Below, one piece after another: positions 45,554 through 54,212 of a stretch of 64,000 nt of DNA. This stretch comes from Robbsia sp. KACC 23696 (GTDB taxonomy: Bacteria; Pseudomonadota; Gammaproteobacteria; Burkholderiales; Burkholderiaceae): positions 806,001 through 870,000 of the forward strand of contig NZ_CP156626.1 in assembly GCF_039852015.1 (NCBI RefSeq), read 5' to 3'. How positions within the stretch are numbered: position 1 is the first letter of the stretch; each line of letters begins with the position of its first letter. Made by a program: the position numbers and the translations under genes. Below the pieces are notes generated by a model. That model made no database searches, was not told the DNA's origin, and saw nothing but the letters and a program-made list of their open reading frames with translations.

Positions 45554-45790
45554 GTCAAGTCTTGACAAAGCACGAGGGGCCGCTTTTTCGCGGGTCGGCC
45601 CGATATGACGGGCTTACTTTTTTCATACGGGCCGCATTGATGCGCTGCGGCGAGACAAAAAAGCCGGGGAAAACCGTCGCCGGACGCCGCGACGGTGGGC
45701 GCATTGATTTAGCGACCTGCCGCGATTCGTCGCACGGCAGCCGATCGATGGAGCCGTCGTACCGATCGCATGGGGGGCGAACCGGACCGA

Positions 45791-47257
45791 TCAGGGCGTC
45801 AGCCGCGTGCAGTCTTTTGCGAGCTGCTGGCCGATCGACCGTTGGAAGTCTTCCAGTGCACAGGCTCCGGTGCTATCCGAGCCATCACACTGTGACAGCC
45901 GCAGCGCGTCGCCACTCGACGGCATCCATGCCGGGGCGGTCGCCCGCTTCGCGTGCGATGGCGCGGCCGCGCGCGGATCGATTGCATTGACGCGGACGTA
46001 ATAGTGATTGTCCGACGGGTTGCGCCAGAGCGAGAACAACCACTGTGCCGGTTGGTCCGCGCGACGGCCGGGGCGCCGCGCCGCCATCCCGTCGAGTAGC
46101 GTGGTGACGGCATCGAACATGGGGCCATCACCGGTGATCCAATACACGCGGCTATCGGTGCTGGCGTGCGTCCAGGGCACGGTGACACCGAAACGTTGTT
46201 GCGTCAGGGCGCCCAGAACCTGACGCATGGCCAGCGTCGCGCGGCGGGATGTCAAGTAAGGCGACGCCCGCAACAAAGCGCCCTGATCGGCGTTCGCATA
46301 TTCCAGCAAGGCGTCGGTCGACTTCTTGCCCTGAATCTGGCGCGCGAGCGGGCCGCTGCGCACATCGCGACGGAGCCGGTTGGGGTCGAGCACGCAGGCG
46401 CGACTGCCGATGCTGTCGAAAAGCGGGTCGGGGCGTCCCAGATCCGTCTGCCGATGGACCGCAACGCCGCATCCAGCCGCCATCGCATCGGCTGCGCGTC
46501 GGGCGCTATCGCCCGCGCGCGTCGACAGGTCGGCGTACATATAGACTTGGTTCGGCGCCGGGCAGCCGCGCAGTGGCAGCAACTGCTGCGTGCCGAGCCA
46601 CTGCGTTTCCATGCGCGCCAGGGACGGGCCGGCATCGGGGCGCGTCATCGCGACGACGGACTGCAATTGCCAGCCGTTTGCATCGCCGGCAACGGTCGGG
46701 ACCGCGTCGCTGCCCGACGTGTTGCCACCCTGGGACCGAACACGCGTCGGCCCGGTGGCGAGTGCCAGGGCCAATCGCATCGTTTCGGGATCGATCGTGC
46801 GCACGCGTGGGGCCGGTGGCGTCGTGCTCACCGTCTGGTAGCTGGGCGACATGGGGTTCTGCGCCGCTTCGTTGTCGACGGCCGTGCCGGCCGCGACGTT
46901 CGCGACGCGGCTGTCGGCACCGCTGTTGACCACACGCAGATCCGATGGAACCGGCCGCATATCCACCGGGGCGCTGGCTGCCGACGCGGCATTATCCGGG
47001 ACGGCGGTAGTGGGGCGGGTGCCGGGATCGATCGCAGCGAGGGTGCTGGCCAGCGTCGTTCCCGATGTCTTGCTGGCCGGCCTCGATGCCTGGTCGGGGA
47101 GCAGCGCGCAGGCGCCGACGCTCACGCCCAGCGCCACAGCGAGGCCGATCGTGCCGACGCAGCGTGCGAACCGCAGCTCGCACGATGTCCGATCGATTGT
47201 CGCCTTGTTCGGGCTCCGAGCGACTTGCTTTGTTCTGATCCTGTCCCGCGCCGCCAT
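45791..47257 (-). CDS. Hypothetical lipoprotein (488 aa)
   Basis: I do not recognise a named family. ATG 47257 is chosen because AAGGAG lies four bases upstream; the open frame continues 95 codons further without a comparable site. Residues 34-50 are hydrophobic and end in a lipobox-like VGAC (Cys50), so a lipidated envelope protein is likely. Residues 51 to about 165 are Ala/Pro/Ser/Thr-rich and probably disordered. The C-terminal two thirds look folded, with Cys in LRGCPAPNQVYMYADLS, AAGCGVAVHRQT and SRACVLDPNRLRRD, and a segment WLFSLWRNPSDNHYYVRVNA. The cytoplasmic N-region is unusually long for a lipoprotein signal peptide. Confidence 0.7.
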   Translation of the reverse strand: MAARDRIRTKQVARSPNKATIDRTSCELRFARCVGTIGLAVALGVSVGACALLPDQASRPASKTSGTTLASTLAAIDPGTRPTTAVPDNAASAASAPVDMRPVPSDLRVVNSGADSRVANVAAGTAVDNEAAQNPMSPSYQTVSTTPPAPRVRTIDPETMRLALALATGPTRVRSQGGNTSGSDAVPTVAGDANGWQLQSVVAMTRPDAGPSLARMETQWLGTQQLLPLRGCPAPNQVYMYADLSTRAGDSARRAADAMAAGCGVAVHRQTDLGRPDPLFDSIGSRACVLDPNRLRRDVRSGPLARQIQGKKSTDALLEYANADQGALLRASPYLTSRRATLAMRQVLGALTQQRFGVTVPWTHASTDSRVYWITGDGPMFDAVTTLLDGMAARRPGRRADQPAQWLFSLWRNPSDNHYYVRVNAIDPRAAAPSHAKRATAPAWMPSSGDALRLSQCDGSDSTGACALEDFQRSIGQQLAKDCTRLTP

Positions 47258-47557
47258 ATGGCTCCTTATCACCCGCGTATGCCGCGCCAGCGCGGAGCCG
47301 CCACCGATGGGCGGGCCTCCTTGTTTCTCGTTGCGCGACATCACATCAATCGTCGCGCTATTTTCCTGAAAGCGATGCGGAACAACAAGCGCTGTTTGAC
47401 GGTGCGTGTCGGGCGATCGATCGCCTGCAGTACGTGACGAGCGGCGCTGCGCGCGTGACGCTGCCTCGTTACAATAAAGCAGCGGGTACGCGCTACAGGT
47501 ACTCCGAAGCATTCGTGTCGTCACCGGACGGGACGTAGTCAATCGGCGAAAAACACG
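47258..47557. other. Divergent gap between the 488-aa lipoprotein and mgtC-like genes (300 bp)
   Basis: The left part would code for an N-terminal extension of the lipoprotein if an upstream start were used. A -10-like TACAAT (47470-47475) lies 83 bp before the MgtC-family start. Nothing else is evident. Confidence 0.45.
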
Positions 47558-48229
47558 ATGATGTTGTCAAATTGGGAAATGATTGGCCGACTCTTGGGCG
47601 CGGCCGTTTTGGGTGCGGCGATCGGTTTCGAGCGCGAGCGTTTGTCGTGGGCGGCGGGACTTCGCACGCATATGCTGGTGAGCGTCGGCAGTTGCCTGAT
47701 GATCCTGGTGTCGGCCTACGGCTTCCAAAACATCATGCAGTCCGATCACGTCGTGCTCGACCCGTCCCGCATTGCGGCGCAGGTGGTATCGGGGATCGGC
47801 TTTCTGGGGGCCGGCTCGATCATTCTGCGCAATGAGGTGGTTCGCGGGCTGACCACGGCGGCGAGTGTCTGGGCCGTTGCGGGCGTCGGTCTTGCGATGG
47901 GCGGGGGCATGTATGTTCCTGCCACTGCGGCAACGGTCATCCTCTTGGTGATCCTGGCGGGCGTCAAACCGTTGGAAGAACGGTACCGCGCGAATTGGCA
48001 GTCGCATCATATTTTGGTCACGGCGGAACGCGGCGTGTTGACCCTGCACGTCTTGCATGACGTATTGGGCGCGGAAGCCAGCCGCGTGCGGCAGTTCGTC
48101 GTCGAGCGGCATGAAGAGGACGACGACCTCGATCAGGTGCGTATCACGTTCTCGCGCGTGACCACCGGGCAGTATCGCAAGGCGGTAGAGGCATTGCGGC
48201 GCTTGCCGGGTGTCACGATCCGCGATTGA
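47558..48229 (+). CDS. MgtC/SapB-family membrane protein
   Basis: A 223-aa inner-membrane protein with four or five N-terminal helices and a soluble C-terminal ACT-like domain (about residues 145-223). Diagnostic MgtC segments: AAIGFERERLSWAAGLRTHM, SVGSCLMILVSAYGF, GIGFLGAGSIILRNEVVRGL and TTAASVWAVAGVGLAMGGG. MgtC proteins are tied to growth under low magnesium and to inhibition of the F-ATPase in pathogens; many environmental homologues have no proven role. A second ATG follows immediately, so the start may be one codon later. No magnesium-transport ATPase gene is adjacent. Confidence 0.92.
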   Translation: MMLSNWEMIGRLLGAAVLGAAIGFERERLSWAAGLRTHMLVSVGSCLMILVSAYGFQNIMQSDHVVLDPSRIAAQVVSGIGFLGAGSIILRNEVVRGLTTAASVWAVAGVGLAMGGGMYVPATAATVILLVILAGVKPLEERYRANWQSHHILVTAERGVLTLHVLHDVLGAEASRVRQFVVERHEEDDDLDQVRITFSRVTTGQYRKAVEALRRLPGVTIRD

Positions 48230-48335
48230 TTCTCGACCGATCCCCGACTGATCCGACGCGTCGGCGCCGCGATGACGGGGGCACGCCGCGGCTAGAGGCG
48301 GTAGCAGAGGCGTCCTGCGGGCAAGCGGCGTGTGC

Positions 48336-48920
48336 TCAACCGGCTGGCTCGACGAACACGTACTCGCCCTTGATGCGTTTGGGACCGAGGAAATCGAAAT
48401 CGGGGAAAAGCCGTTTGCGGACGAACAAGAGGTAGGCGATCAGCGCGAACGAGATCGCCAGCCCCGCAATCACGGCGACCGGGTCGGCAGCGATCCCCAG
48501 CAAGCCGCGTCCGCATTGCACGATTCCGAGATATATATAGACGTTGTAACAGCTTGCCTTGTCCTTCGTAAAACCCCAGACGAAGGCACCGCCGATGGAA
48601 CCGACGATCAACACCATGATGATGGTGAAGGCGGCAGGCAGCGTCAATCCGAGCGCGAAGACGATCAATAGGGCAACGACGAGCTGAATGTAGGCCAGCG
48701 CGATGACGGCGATACGGTGGCCGCCGCTTGCCTCGCGTAATCGCGGATCAAGATGTGATGCGATCACATACGCCACGGTCTTCGGTTTTCCGCCTTCGCC
48801 CGTCAGTGTCTCGAAAACCTGCTGCTTAGCGACTCCCTCGTTCAGCATCGCGTTCGCGCGTGCCGTTATTTCTTTTCTTTTCATCACTGACGTATCGATG
48901 TCTGCATCCGACGCTTTCAC
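48336..48920 (-). CDS. Hypothetical inner-membrane protein (194 aa)
   Basis: I do not recognise a named family. The N-terminal 70 residues are soluble and helical (EITARANAMLNEGVAKQQVF, PKTVAYVIASHLDPRLRE). Three or four membrane helices follow: ALAYIQLVVALLIVFALG, FTIIMVLIVGSIGGAFVWG, YNVYIYLGIVQCGRGLLGI and AVIAGLAISFALIAYLLFV. The tail is basic then acidic (KRLFPDFDFLGPKRIKGEY). The longest frame starts at GTG 48920; ATG 48884 (MKRKEI) is an equally good start, and neither has a clear ribosome site. It is convergent with the MgtC-family gene. Confidence 0.7.
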   Translation of the reverse strand: MKASDADIDTSVMKRKEITARANAMLNEGVAKQQVFETLTGEGGKPKTVAYVIASHLDPRLREASGGHRIAVIALAYIQLVVALLIVFALGLTLPAAFTIIMVLIVGSIGGAFVWGFTKDKASCYNVYIYLGIVQCGRGLLGIAADPVAVIAGLAISFALIAYLLFVRKRLFPDFDFLGPKRIKGEYVFVEPAG

Positions 48921-49082
48921 ATGGCGTAAAAGCGCTGCTGATCTCCCTTGCCGGCAATGGTGGGAGGCGGGTTTTCAAGCGAAACCGGTTCATTTGGATT
49001 CGACTGGGTCAGATCTGTCCAGTTGAAAGACGAAATAATGATATCGATCGCGCTCGATGCGAAGCGGCGCAAAGTCGGTCAT

Positions 49083-51008
49083 TCAATCGCCGACTTTGCG
49101 ATATTGAATCGCTTCGGCGACATGATGGATCAACAGCAGATCGCTGTTGTCGAGATCCGCGATCGTTCGGGCCAGACGCAGCACGCGATGATGCCCGCGC
49201 GCAGACCAATTGAAACGCTGCATCGCGCGCACGAGCAGGTCCTGCGATCCGGCGTCGAGTCCGCAGTGCCGCGCCATCTGGCGGCTGTCCAGCATGGCAT
49301 TGGGGCAGTTCTGTCGGGCGATCTGGCGCGCTCGAGCCGACCGCACCCGTGCGCGTACTTCCGCGCTGCATTCTCCGCGGGCCGGCATGCGCGAATGTTG
49401 CATGACGGTGTCGGCGGCGCTGCCCGAGGGATCGTCGCGCGGTGTCAGGCGCGTTGCGTTCGAACCGTCGACGTCGCTTGCCCGGCCCTGCCGTCGGCCT
49501 CGGCTTTGGCCCGACGATCGGCCCGTCGGCTTTGCCCGCTCCGCTGCCACGCTGCCCGACATCAGCTCGATCGGCGTGAGCGCCGCTAAGGTCAGTCGCA
49601 TGTCGATACGATCGAGCAGCGGGCCGGATACCCGCGCTTGATATCGTTGCACGACCGCTTCGGTGCAGCGGCAGCGTCCGGAGGGATCTCCCGCATAGCC
49701 GCAGGGGCAGGGGTTCATCGCCGATACCAACTGGCAGGCAGCAGGGAAGTGGGCCTGATTGCCCGCGCGGCTGATCGTGATATGCCCGGTTTCGAGCGGC
49801 TCTCGCAACATGTCGAGCGTGCGTCGATCGAACTCGGTCAGTTCGTCGAGGAACAGCACGCCGTTATGCGCCAGCGACACTTCGCCGGGGCGCGGTGGAT
49901 TGCCCCCGCCGACTAATGCGGCGGCGCTGGCCGAGTGATGCGGTGCGCGGAAAGGGCGTCGGCGCCAGAGCGCCGGATCGAAGCGTGCGGCAGTGCTCAA
50001 TAAAGAGGCGGATGACAAGGCTTCGGCGTCGGACATCGGTGGCAGGATACCGGCTAGACGTGCGGCCAACATCGATTTGCCGGCGCCGGGTGGTCCGACC
50101 ATCAGGATGTGATGACCGCCCGCGGCAGCCACTTCGAGCGCGCGGCGGGCCGCCGCCTGGCCGATTACGTCGGCAAGGTCTGGAAAACCGTCTGCATCGC
50201 GCGCAAACGCCGCGTCCTCTGCCTGCTGGCCGATTGCGACAGGCTCGCGGTCCGGCGTGTCCGCGTCGTCCTGGTCGCCCTGGCCGACAGCGTGCGGGTC
50301 GCTCGGCGCGCCTGCGGGCGGGCCCATGGCAAGCGCGCCGGTGTGGCGCGTGCCCCGCGGCCCGGATTGCGTCGCGACGGTGGTGCGGGCGATCTGTGCG
50401 CCGCGCTCGCCGCGTAGATGGGCGCAAAGCGTCGGTAGATCGCACGCGCCGTAGACGAGGCTGCCCGGTACGTAGGCGGCCTCCTTGGCATTCGCGAGAG
50501 GAAGATAGAGCGGCGTGGCCGTGTGCATGGGTACGCTGTCGCCGGCGTCGCCGGCGTCGCCGGCCGCCGTGGCGCGGGGGGCGGATGGGGAAGCCCCGTG
50601 CCCGTCGTCATCGATGCGCACGGTGCTGCAGCTCAGCGCGAAGGCGCCGCGAATTTCCCGCAGTTCGCCGTTCAGCGACAGTTCGCCGACGAACACCGCG
50701 TCCCGTAGCGCGTGCTCCGGCAACTGTGCGCTGGCGACGAGAATGCCGAGCGCGATAGGAAGGTCGAAACCGCCTGAGGCCTTCGGCAGATCCGCCGGTG
50801 CGAGGTTCACCGTGATCCGTCGGGGCGGAAAGGTGAAGCCGCAGTGGTGCAACGCCGCGCGCACGCGCTCGCGGCTCTCACGCACCTCCGCATCCGGCAA
50901 TCCGACGATCGCGCATCCCGGCAGGCCATTCGCCAGATGGACTTCGACGGTGACCGGCAATGCCATACCGATCGTCAAGGTGCGGCTATGAACGACGGCA
51001 ATGGTCAT
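49083..51008 (-). CDS. comM: ComM/YifB-family AAA+ ATPase (Mg-chelatase-like)
   Basis: A 641-aa hexameric AAA+ helicase. ComM promotes branch migration during integration of transformed DNA. The N-terminal Lon-protease-like domain (about 1-130) has VEVHLANGLPGCAIVGLPDA and ITVNLAPADLPKASGGFDLP. Walker A is GPPGAGKSMLAARLAG near residue 303, with GVLFLDELTEF as Walker B. A zinc-like Cys cluster follows in AMNPCPCGYAG...CRC. The C-terminal segment RAMQRFNWSARGHHRVLRLA closes the family profile. The usual length is about 505 aa; the extra comes from three low-complexity inserts (about residues 131-160, 205-275 and 475-545), including a DNA repeat coding AGDAGDAGD. Confidence 0.94.
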   Translation of the reverse strand: MTIAVVHSRTLTIGMALPVTVEVHLANGLPGCAIVGLPDAEVRESRERVRAALHHCGFTFPPRRITVNLAPADLPKASGGFDLPIALGILVASAQLPEHALRDAVFVGELSLNGELREIRGAFALSCSTVRIDDDGHGASPSAPRATAAGDAGDAGDSVPMHTATPLYLPLANAKEAAYVPGSLVYGACDLPTLCAHLRGERGAQIARTTVATQSGPRGTRHTGALAMGPPAGAPSDPHAVGQGDQDDADTPDREPVAIGQQAEDAAFARDADGFPDLADVIGQAAARRALEVAAAGGHHILMVGPPGAGKSMLAARLAGILPPMSDAEALSSASLLSTAARFDPALWRRRPFRAPHHSASAAALVGGGNPPRPGEVSLAHNGVLFLDELTEFDRRTLDMLREPLETGHITISRAGNQAHFPAACQLVSAMNPCPCGYAGDPSGRCRCTEAVVQRYQARVSGPLLDRIDMRLTLAALTPIELMSGSVAAERAKPTGRSSGQSRGRRQGRASDVDGSNATRLTPRDDPSGSAADTVMQHSRMPARGECSAEVRARVRSARARQIARQNCPNAMLDSRQMARHCGLDAGSQDLLVRAMQRFNWSARGHHRVLRLARTIADLDNSDLLLIHHVAEAIQYRKVGD

Positions 51009-51055
51009 TGTATGGCGCCTTTAATGAGAAACAGCGGGGGCGCCGGACATCGACA

Positions 51056-51325
51056 TCAGCGCGGGACGGCGCCGGGTGTCGCGTCGTTGGGCTTCGTGGC
51101 CTGCTCCAGCAAGGCGACGCGCCGTTCCAGCTCTTCCAGCCGCTGGCGGGTGCGCGCCAGTACCTGTGCCTGCGTGTCGAAATCCTCGCGGGTCACGATG
51201 TCAAGCTTCGCAAAGCCCTGCGCCAATACCGCCTTCACATTGCGCTCGACGTCTTTTGCCGGCGACTGTCGCAATAGCTCGCCAATCTTCTCTTGAGCGT
51301 CTTTCAGAAAAGCTTCCGGTTTCAT
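51056..51325 (-). CDS. ubiK: UbiK (YqiC/BMFP) ubiquinone-biosynthesis accessory factor
   Basis: An 89-aa coiled-coil protein that assists aerobic ubiquinone synthesis. ATG 51325 (MKPEAFLKDAQEKIGELLRQ) follows AAGGA; ATG 51331 is two codons earlier. The C-terminal half carries the BMFP signature FDTQAQVLARTRQRLEELER, then RVALLEQA, a trimerising coiled coil. It lies between comM (same strand, 47 bp) and the divergent glnK regulatory region. The position next to glnK/comM matches the order in Burkholderia-type genomes. Confidence 0.9.
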   Translation of the reverse strand: MKPEAFLKDAQEKIGELLRQSPAKDVERNVKAVLAQGFAKLDIVTREDFDTQAQVLARTRQRLEELERRVALLEQATKPNDATPGAVPR

Positions 51326-51377
51326 AATCATCCTTGTTTGCACTATTTCGGTGCGGTAGGTCAAGCGTGGCAAAAAA

Positions 51378-51392
51378 GCACCAATAAAGTGC
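51378..51392. promoter_or_regulatory. Probable NtrC-binding site upstream of glnK
   Basis: GCACC-AATAA-AGTGC matches the NtrC dyad GCACY-N5-RGTGC exactly. It lies about 213 bp upstream of the sigma-54 -24 element, an acceptable distance for an enhancer. Confidence 0.55.
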
Positions 51393-51604
51393 GCACCAAA
51401 ATGGAATTCACCCGTGGTATTTTACGTCTGATCCACGTGGGGAAGCGTATTTCGGCACGAGCCGCCATACCGTCACGAATGCACTCTAGCATGAACCAAA
51501 CGTGGATTTGTCAGGGATGAAAGGGGTTTGGCCGTTCGGACAGCATCGAATTTGCACGCTTTCACGTCACCCATCGGACTGAGTCGGTCAAAATTTCGTG
51601 CGCA

Positions 51605-51620
51605 TGGCATAAGGCTTGCC
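51605..51620 (+). promoter_or_regulatory. Sigma-54 promoter of glnK-amtB
   Basis: TGGCAT-AAGGC-TTGCC has the invariant GG (51606-51607) and GC (51618-51619) separated by exactly 10 bp, as in TGGCAC-N5-TTGCW. Transcription would start near 51630, about 160 bp before glnK. Confidence 0.7.
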
Positions 51621-51780
51621 TAGGGGTGGACCGGTCCTGCAATAAGCAATCCGAAAACCACCGACGCAGACAATGCATTGGCGGAAAAATCGGGACCGTG
51701 AGAGCACCGCAAAGCCTATGCGCTTCATCGCGCTTTTGACTAGGCGGTTGCTTGTCACTGAGCGAGGAGCCGATTACTAG

Positions 51781-52128
<348 letters not shown>

Positions 52129-52151
52129 GTGAGACATAGAGGGAAAAGCAA

Positions 52152-53633
52152 ATGCGTAAATTCTTGTTGGGCATCCTGATGGCGGGGTCGCTGCTTGGGG
52201 CAGCAGTGGCGCCGGCCGTAGCGCAGGATGCGGCATCCGCAGCATCGGCACCGTCGGCGGCAACCACCACGGCCGCTCCGGCCTCGACCCCATCGGCAGC
52301 GCCCGATGCGGGATCCGGCACGCCGGCAGCGGCAGCAGCATCGGGCGCTTCGGCTCCGGCGGCGGCTGCTCCGGCCGCACCGACCGAGCCGTTCTCCGTG
52401 GATGCATCGAAGATTTCGGGCGGTGACACGGCCTGGATGTTGACCTCGACCGCGCTCGTGCTGTTCATGACGATCCCGGGTCTGGCACTGTTCTATGGCG
52501 GCATGGTCCGCAAGAAGAACGTGCTGGCGACGATGATGCAGAGCTTCGCGATCTGCTGTGCGATTACGATCGTCTGGATGGTGCTGGGCTATACGCTGGC
52601 GTTCACGCCGGGTAGCGGCTTCCTCGGCAACTTCTCGCGCGCCTTCCTGAGCGGCATGACGTACGCCAAGTCGGCGGACGGTTCGACGGTTACGGAAACG
52701 GTCAGCCACCTGGCCCCGACGATTCCGGAATCCGTCTACATGATGTTCCAGATGACGTTCGCGATCATCACGCCGGCGCTGATCACCGGTGCGTTCGCCG
52801 ATCGGATGAAGTTCTCGGCGATGCTGGTGTTCTCGGTGCTGTGGTCGGTTATCGTCTACGCGCCGCTGGCACACATGGTCTGGGAACCGACGGGTTGGCT
52901 GGCTGCATCCGGCGTGCTCGACTTCGCCGGCGGTACCGTGGTGCACATCAATGCCGGTATCGCCGGTTTGGTGGCGGCACTGGTGCTGGGCAAGCGGATC
53001 GGCTATCAGCGTGAAATCATGGCACCGCATAACCTGGTGCTGACGCTGGTCGGTGCGGCCATGCTGTGGGTGGGCTGGTTCGGCTTCAACGCAGGTTCGG
53101 CAGTGGCAGCGGATGGCCGTGCCGGTATGGCCATGGCGACGACGCAGATCGCGACGGCCGCAGCAGCATTGGCCTGGATCTTCGCCGAGTGGATTTCGCA
53201 CGGTAAGCCTTCGGCACTGGGTCTGGCGTCGGGTGCTGTCGCCGGTCTGGTCGCCATCACGCCGGCCGCTGGCTTCGTCAATCCGACGGGCGCGCTGATC
53301 ATCGGTCTGGTTGCGGGTGTCGTCTGCTTCTGGGGCTCGACCTGGTTGAAGAACAAGATGGGCTGGGACGACTCGCTGGATGCGTTCGGCGTGCACGGTA
53401 TCGGCGGCATCATCGGTGCGGTCTTGACGGGCGTGTTTGTTCAGCCGTCGATCGGCGGCCTGGACGGCAACGTCCTGACGCAGATCAAGGGCGTCGTCAC
53501 GACGCTGGTCTACAGCGGTGTGCTGACCTTTGTCCTGCTGAAGATCGTCGATGTGATCATCGGGCTGCGCGTCACGGAAGACGAAGAGCGCGAAGGTCTG
53601 GATGTCTCGCTGCACGGCGAACACGTGGAATAA
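52152..53633 (+). CDS. amtB: Ammonium transporter
   Basis: A 493-aa trimeric ammonium channel of the Amt/Rh family. A signal peptide (cleavage near AVAQD, residue 25) is followed by about 60 Ala/Pro/Ser/Thr residues, far longer than the usual N-terminal tail. The 11-helix channel starts near residue 92 (WMLTSTALVLFMTIPGLALF, YGGMVRKKNVLATMMQ). The two pore histidines are in GGTVVHINAG and DAFGVHGIGG. The C-terminal tail (RVTEDEEREGLDVSLHGEH) is the GlnK-regulated region. It forms an operon with glnK and has a strong terminator. Confidence 0.95.
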   Translation: MRKFLLGILMAGSLLGAAVAPAVAQDAASAASAPSAATTTAAPASTPSAAPDAGSGTPAAAAASGASAPAAAAPAAPTEPFSVDASKISGGDTAWMLTSTALVLFMTIPGLALFYGGMVRKKNVLATMMQSFAICCAITIVWMVLGYTLAFTPGSGFLGNFSRAFLSGMTYAKSADGSTVTETVSHLAPTIPESVYMMFQMTFAIITPALITGAFADRMKFSAMLVFSVLWSVIVYAPLAHMVWEPTGWLAASGVLDFAGGTVVHINAGIAGLVAALVLGKRIGYQREIMAPHNLVLTLVGAAMLWVGWFGFNAGSAVAADGRAGMAMATTQIATAAAALAWIFAEWISHGKPSALGLASGAVAGLVAITPAAGFVNPTGALIIGLVAGVVCFWGSTWLKNKMGWDDSLDAFGVHGIGGIIGAVLTGVFVQPSIGGLDGNVLTQIKGVVTTLVYSGVLTFVLLKIVDVIIGLRVTEDEEREGLDVSLHGEHVE

Positions 53634-54212
53634 GGTGGGTGTCGACATCGGGCGGGTGCCGCAAGCGCGCACCGATGCCCGATGTCATGCCGATCGGGAA
53701 GACCCGCCGCAAGGCGGGTCTTTTCATTGGGGCGTCGAAACCGCGATCGACAGGCCATGGTGTACCGGAAACCGTGATCGGTGGGACGGAGACGGTTCCG
53801 ATAAGACATGCCTTGAAATATGCCGTTGAAGCCCCATATGTAAGCGCGTCACGCCACTTTGTCCGCATCGCTCGACGCAATAACCGAGTGGCGGCCAGGG
53901 TGGCCCGCCGATCACGGTAGCGATATGTGTCGGCGGTTCAAGCACTTATCGCATATCGGCCCGCGCGCCAAAGGCAAATTCAGAATTGGCCCGATTTTTG
54001 CGCTACGATGATCCCGCCGTACGCCGGGAAGCCCGGACCGTGGGCCTCGCACACGGTGGCGCTGCAGCGCCATTCTGCTGTTTGCTGCCCGGATGTCGGT
54101 GGGAAGAATTCGACCGATCGGGGGTCGCGTCTCTTCGGTGGAAGGTGGTTTTTGACCGTCGATCCACTACAAAAGCATACAATCCCCCAAATTAACCGCC
54201 CGCGAGATATTA
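53634..54212. other. Intergenic region between amtB and gshA (579 bp)
   Basis: The first 100 bp hold two hairpins: GACATCGGG (53644-53652) with CCCGATGTC (53678-53686), and the terminator at 53699. Near gshA, TTGACC (54152-54157) and TACAAT (54178-54183) are promoter-like but 20 bp apart, which is wide. I see no gene in between. Confidence 0.5.
53699..53724 (+). terminator. Rho-independent terminator of glnK-amtB
   Basis: AAGACCCGCC (53699-53708), loop GCAA, GGCGGGTCTT (53713-53722): a perfect 10-bp stem running into TTTT, 65 bp after the amtB stop. Confidence 0.9.

Larger units (their letters stand above)
45303..45790. other. AT-rich intergenic region with two DnaA boxes (488 bp)
   Basis: The stretch 45420-45570 is clearly AT-richer than its surroundings. 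It carries TGTGGATAA (45362-45370) and TGTGTATAA (45545-45553), both exact matches to the DnaA-box consensus TTATNCACA on the minus strand. Between them are AT-rich DNA and a small stem, TCCCT/AGGGA (45471-45475, 45480-45484). A near-palindrome GTCAAG-T-CTTGAC (45554-45566) abuts the second box and contains TTGACA. I see no gene in it. Confidence 0.6.

Noticed and set aside
45303-45790. Chromosomal replication origin
   Set aside because: Two DnaA boxes are too few, no dnaA, dnaN, rpmH, parA or rep gene is near, and gene orientation does not switch here.
45544-45990. Open frame across the AT-rich gap into the lipoprotein gene
   Set aside because: The codon pattern is poor, there is no ribosome site, and the second half is antisense to the lipoprotein gene.
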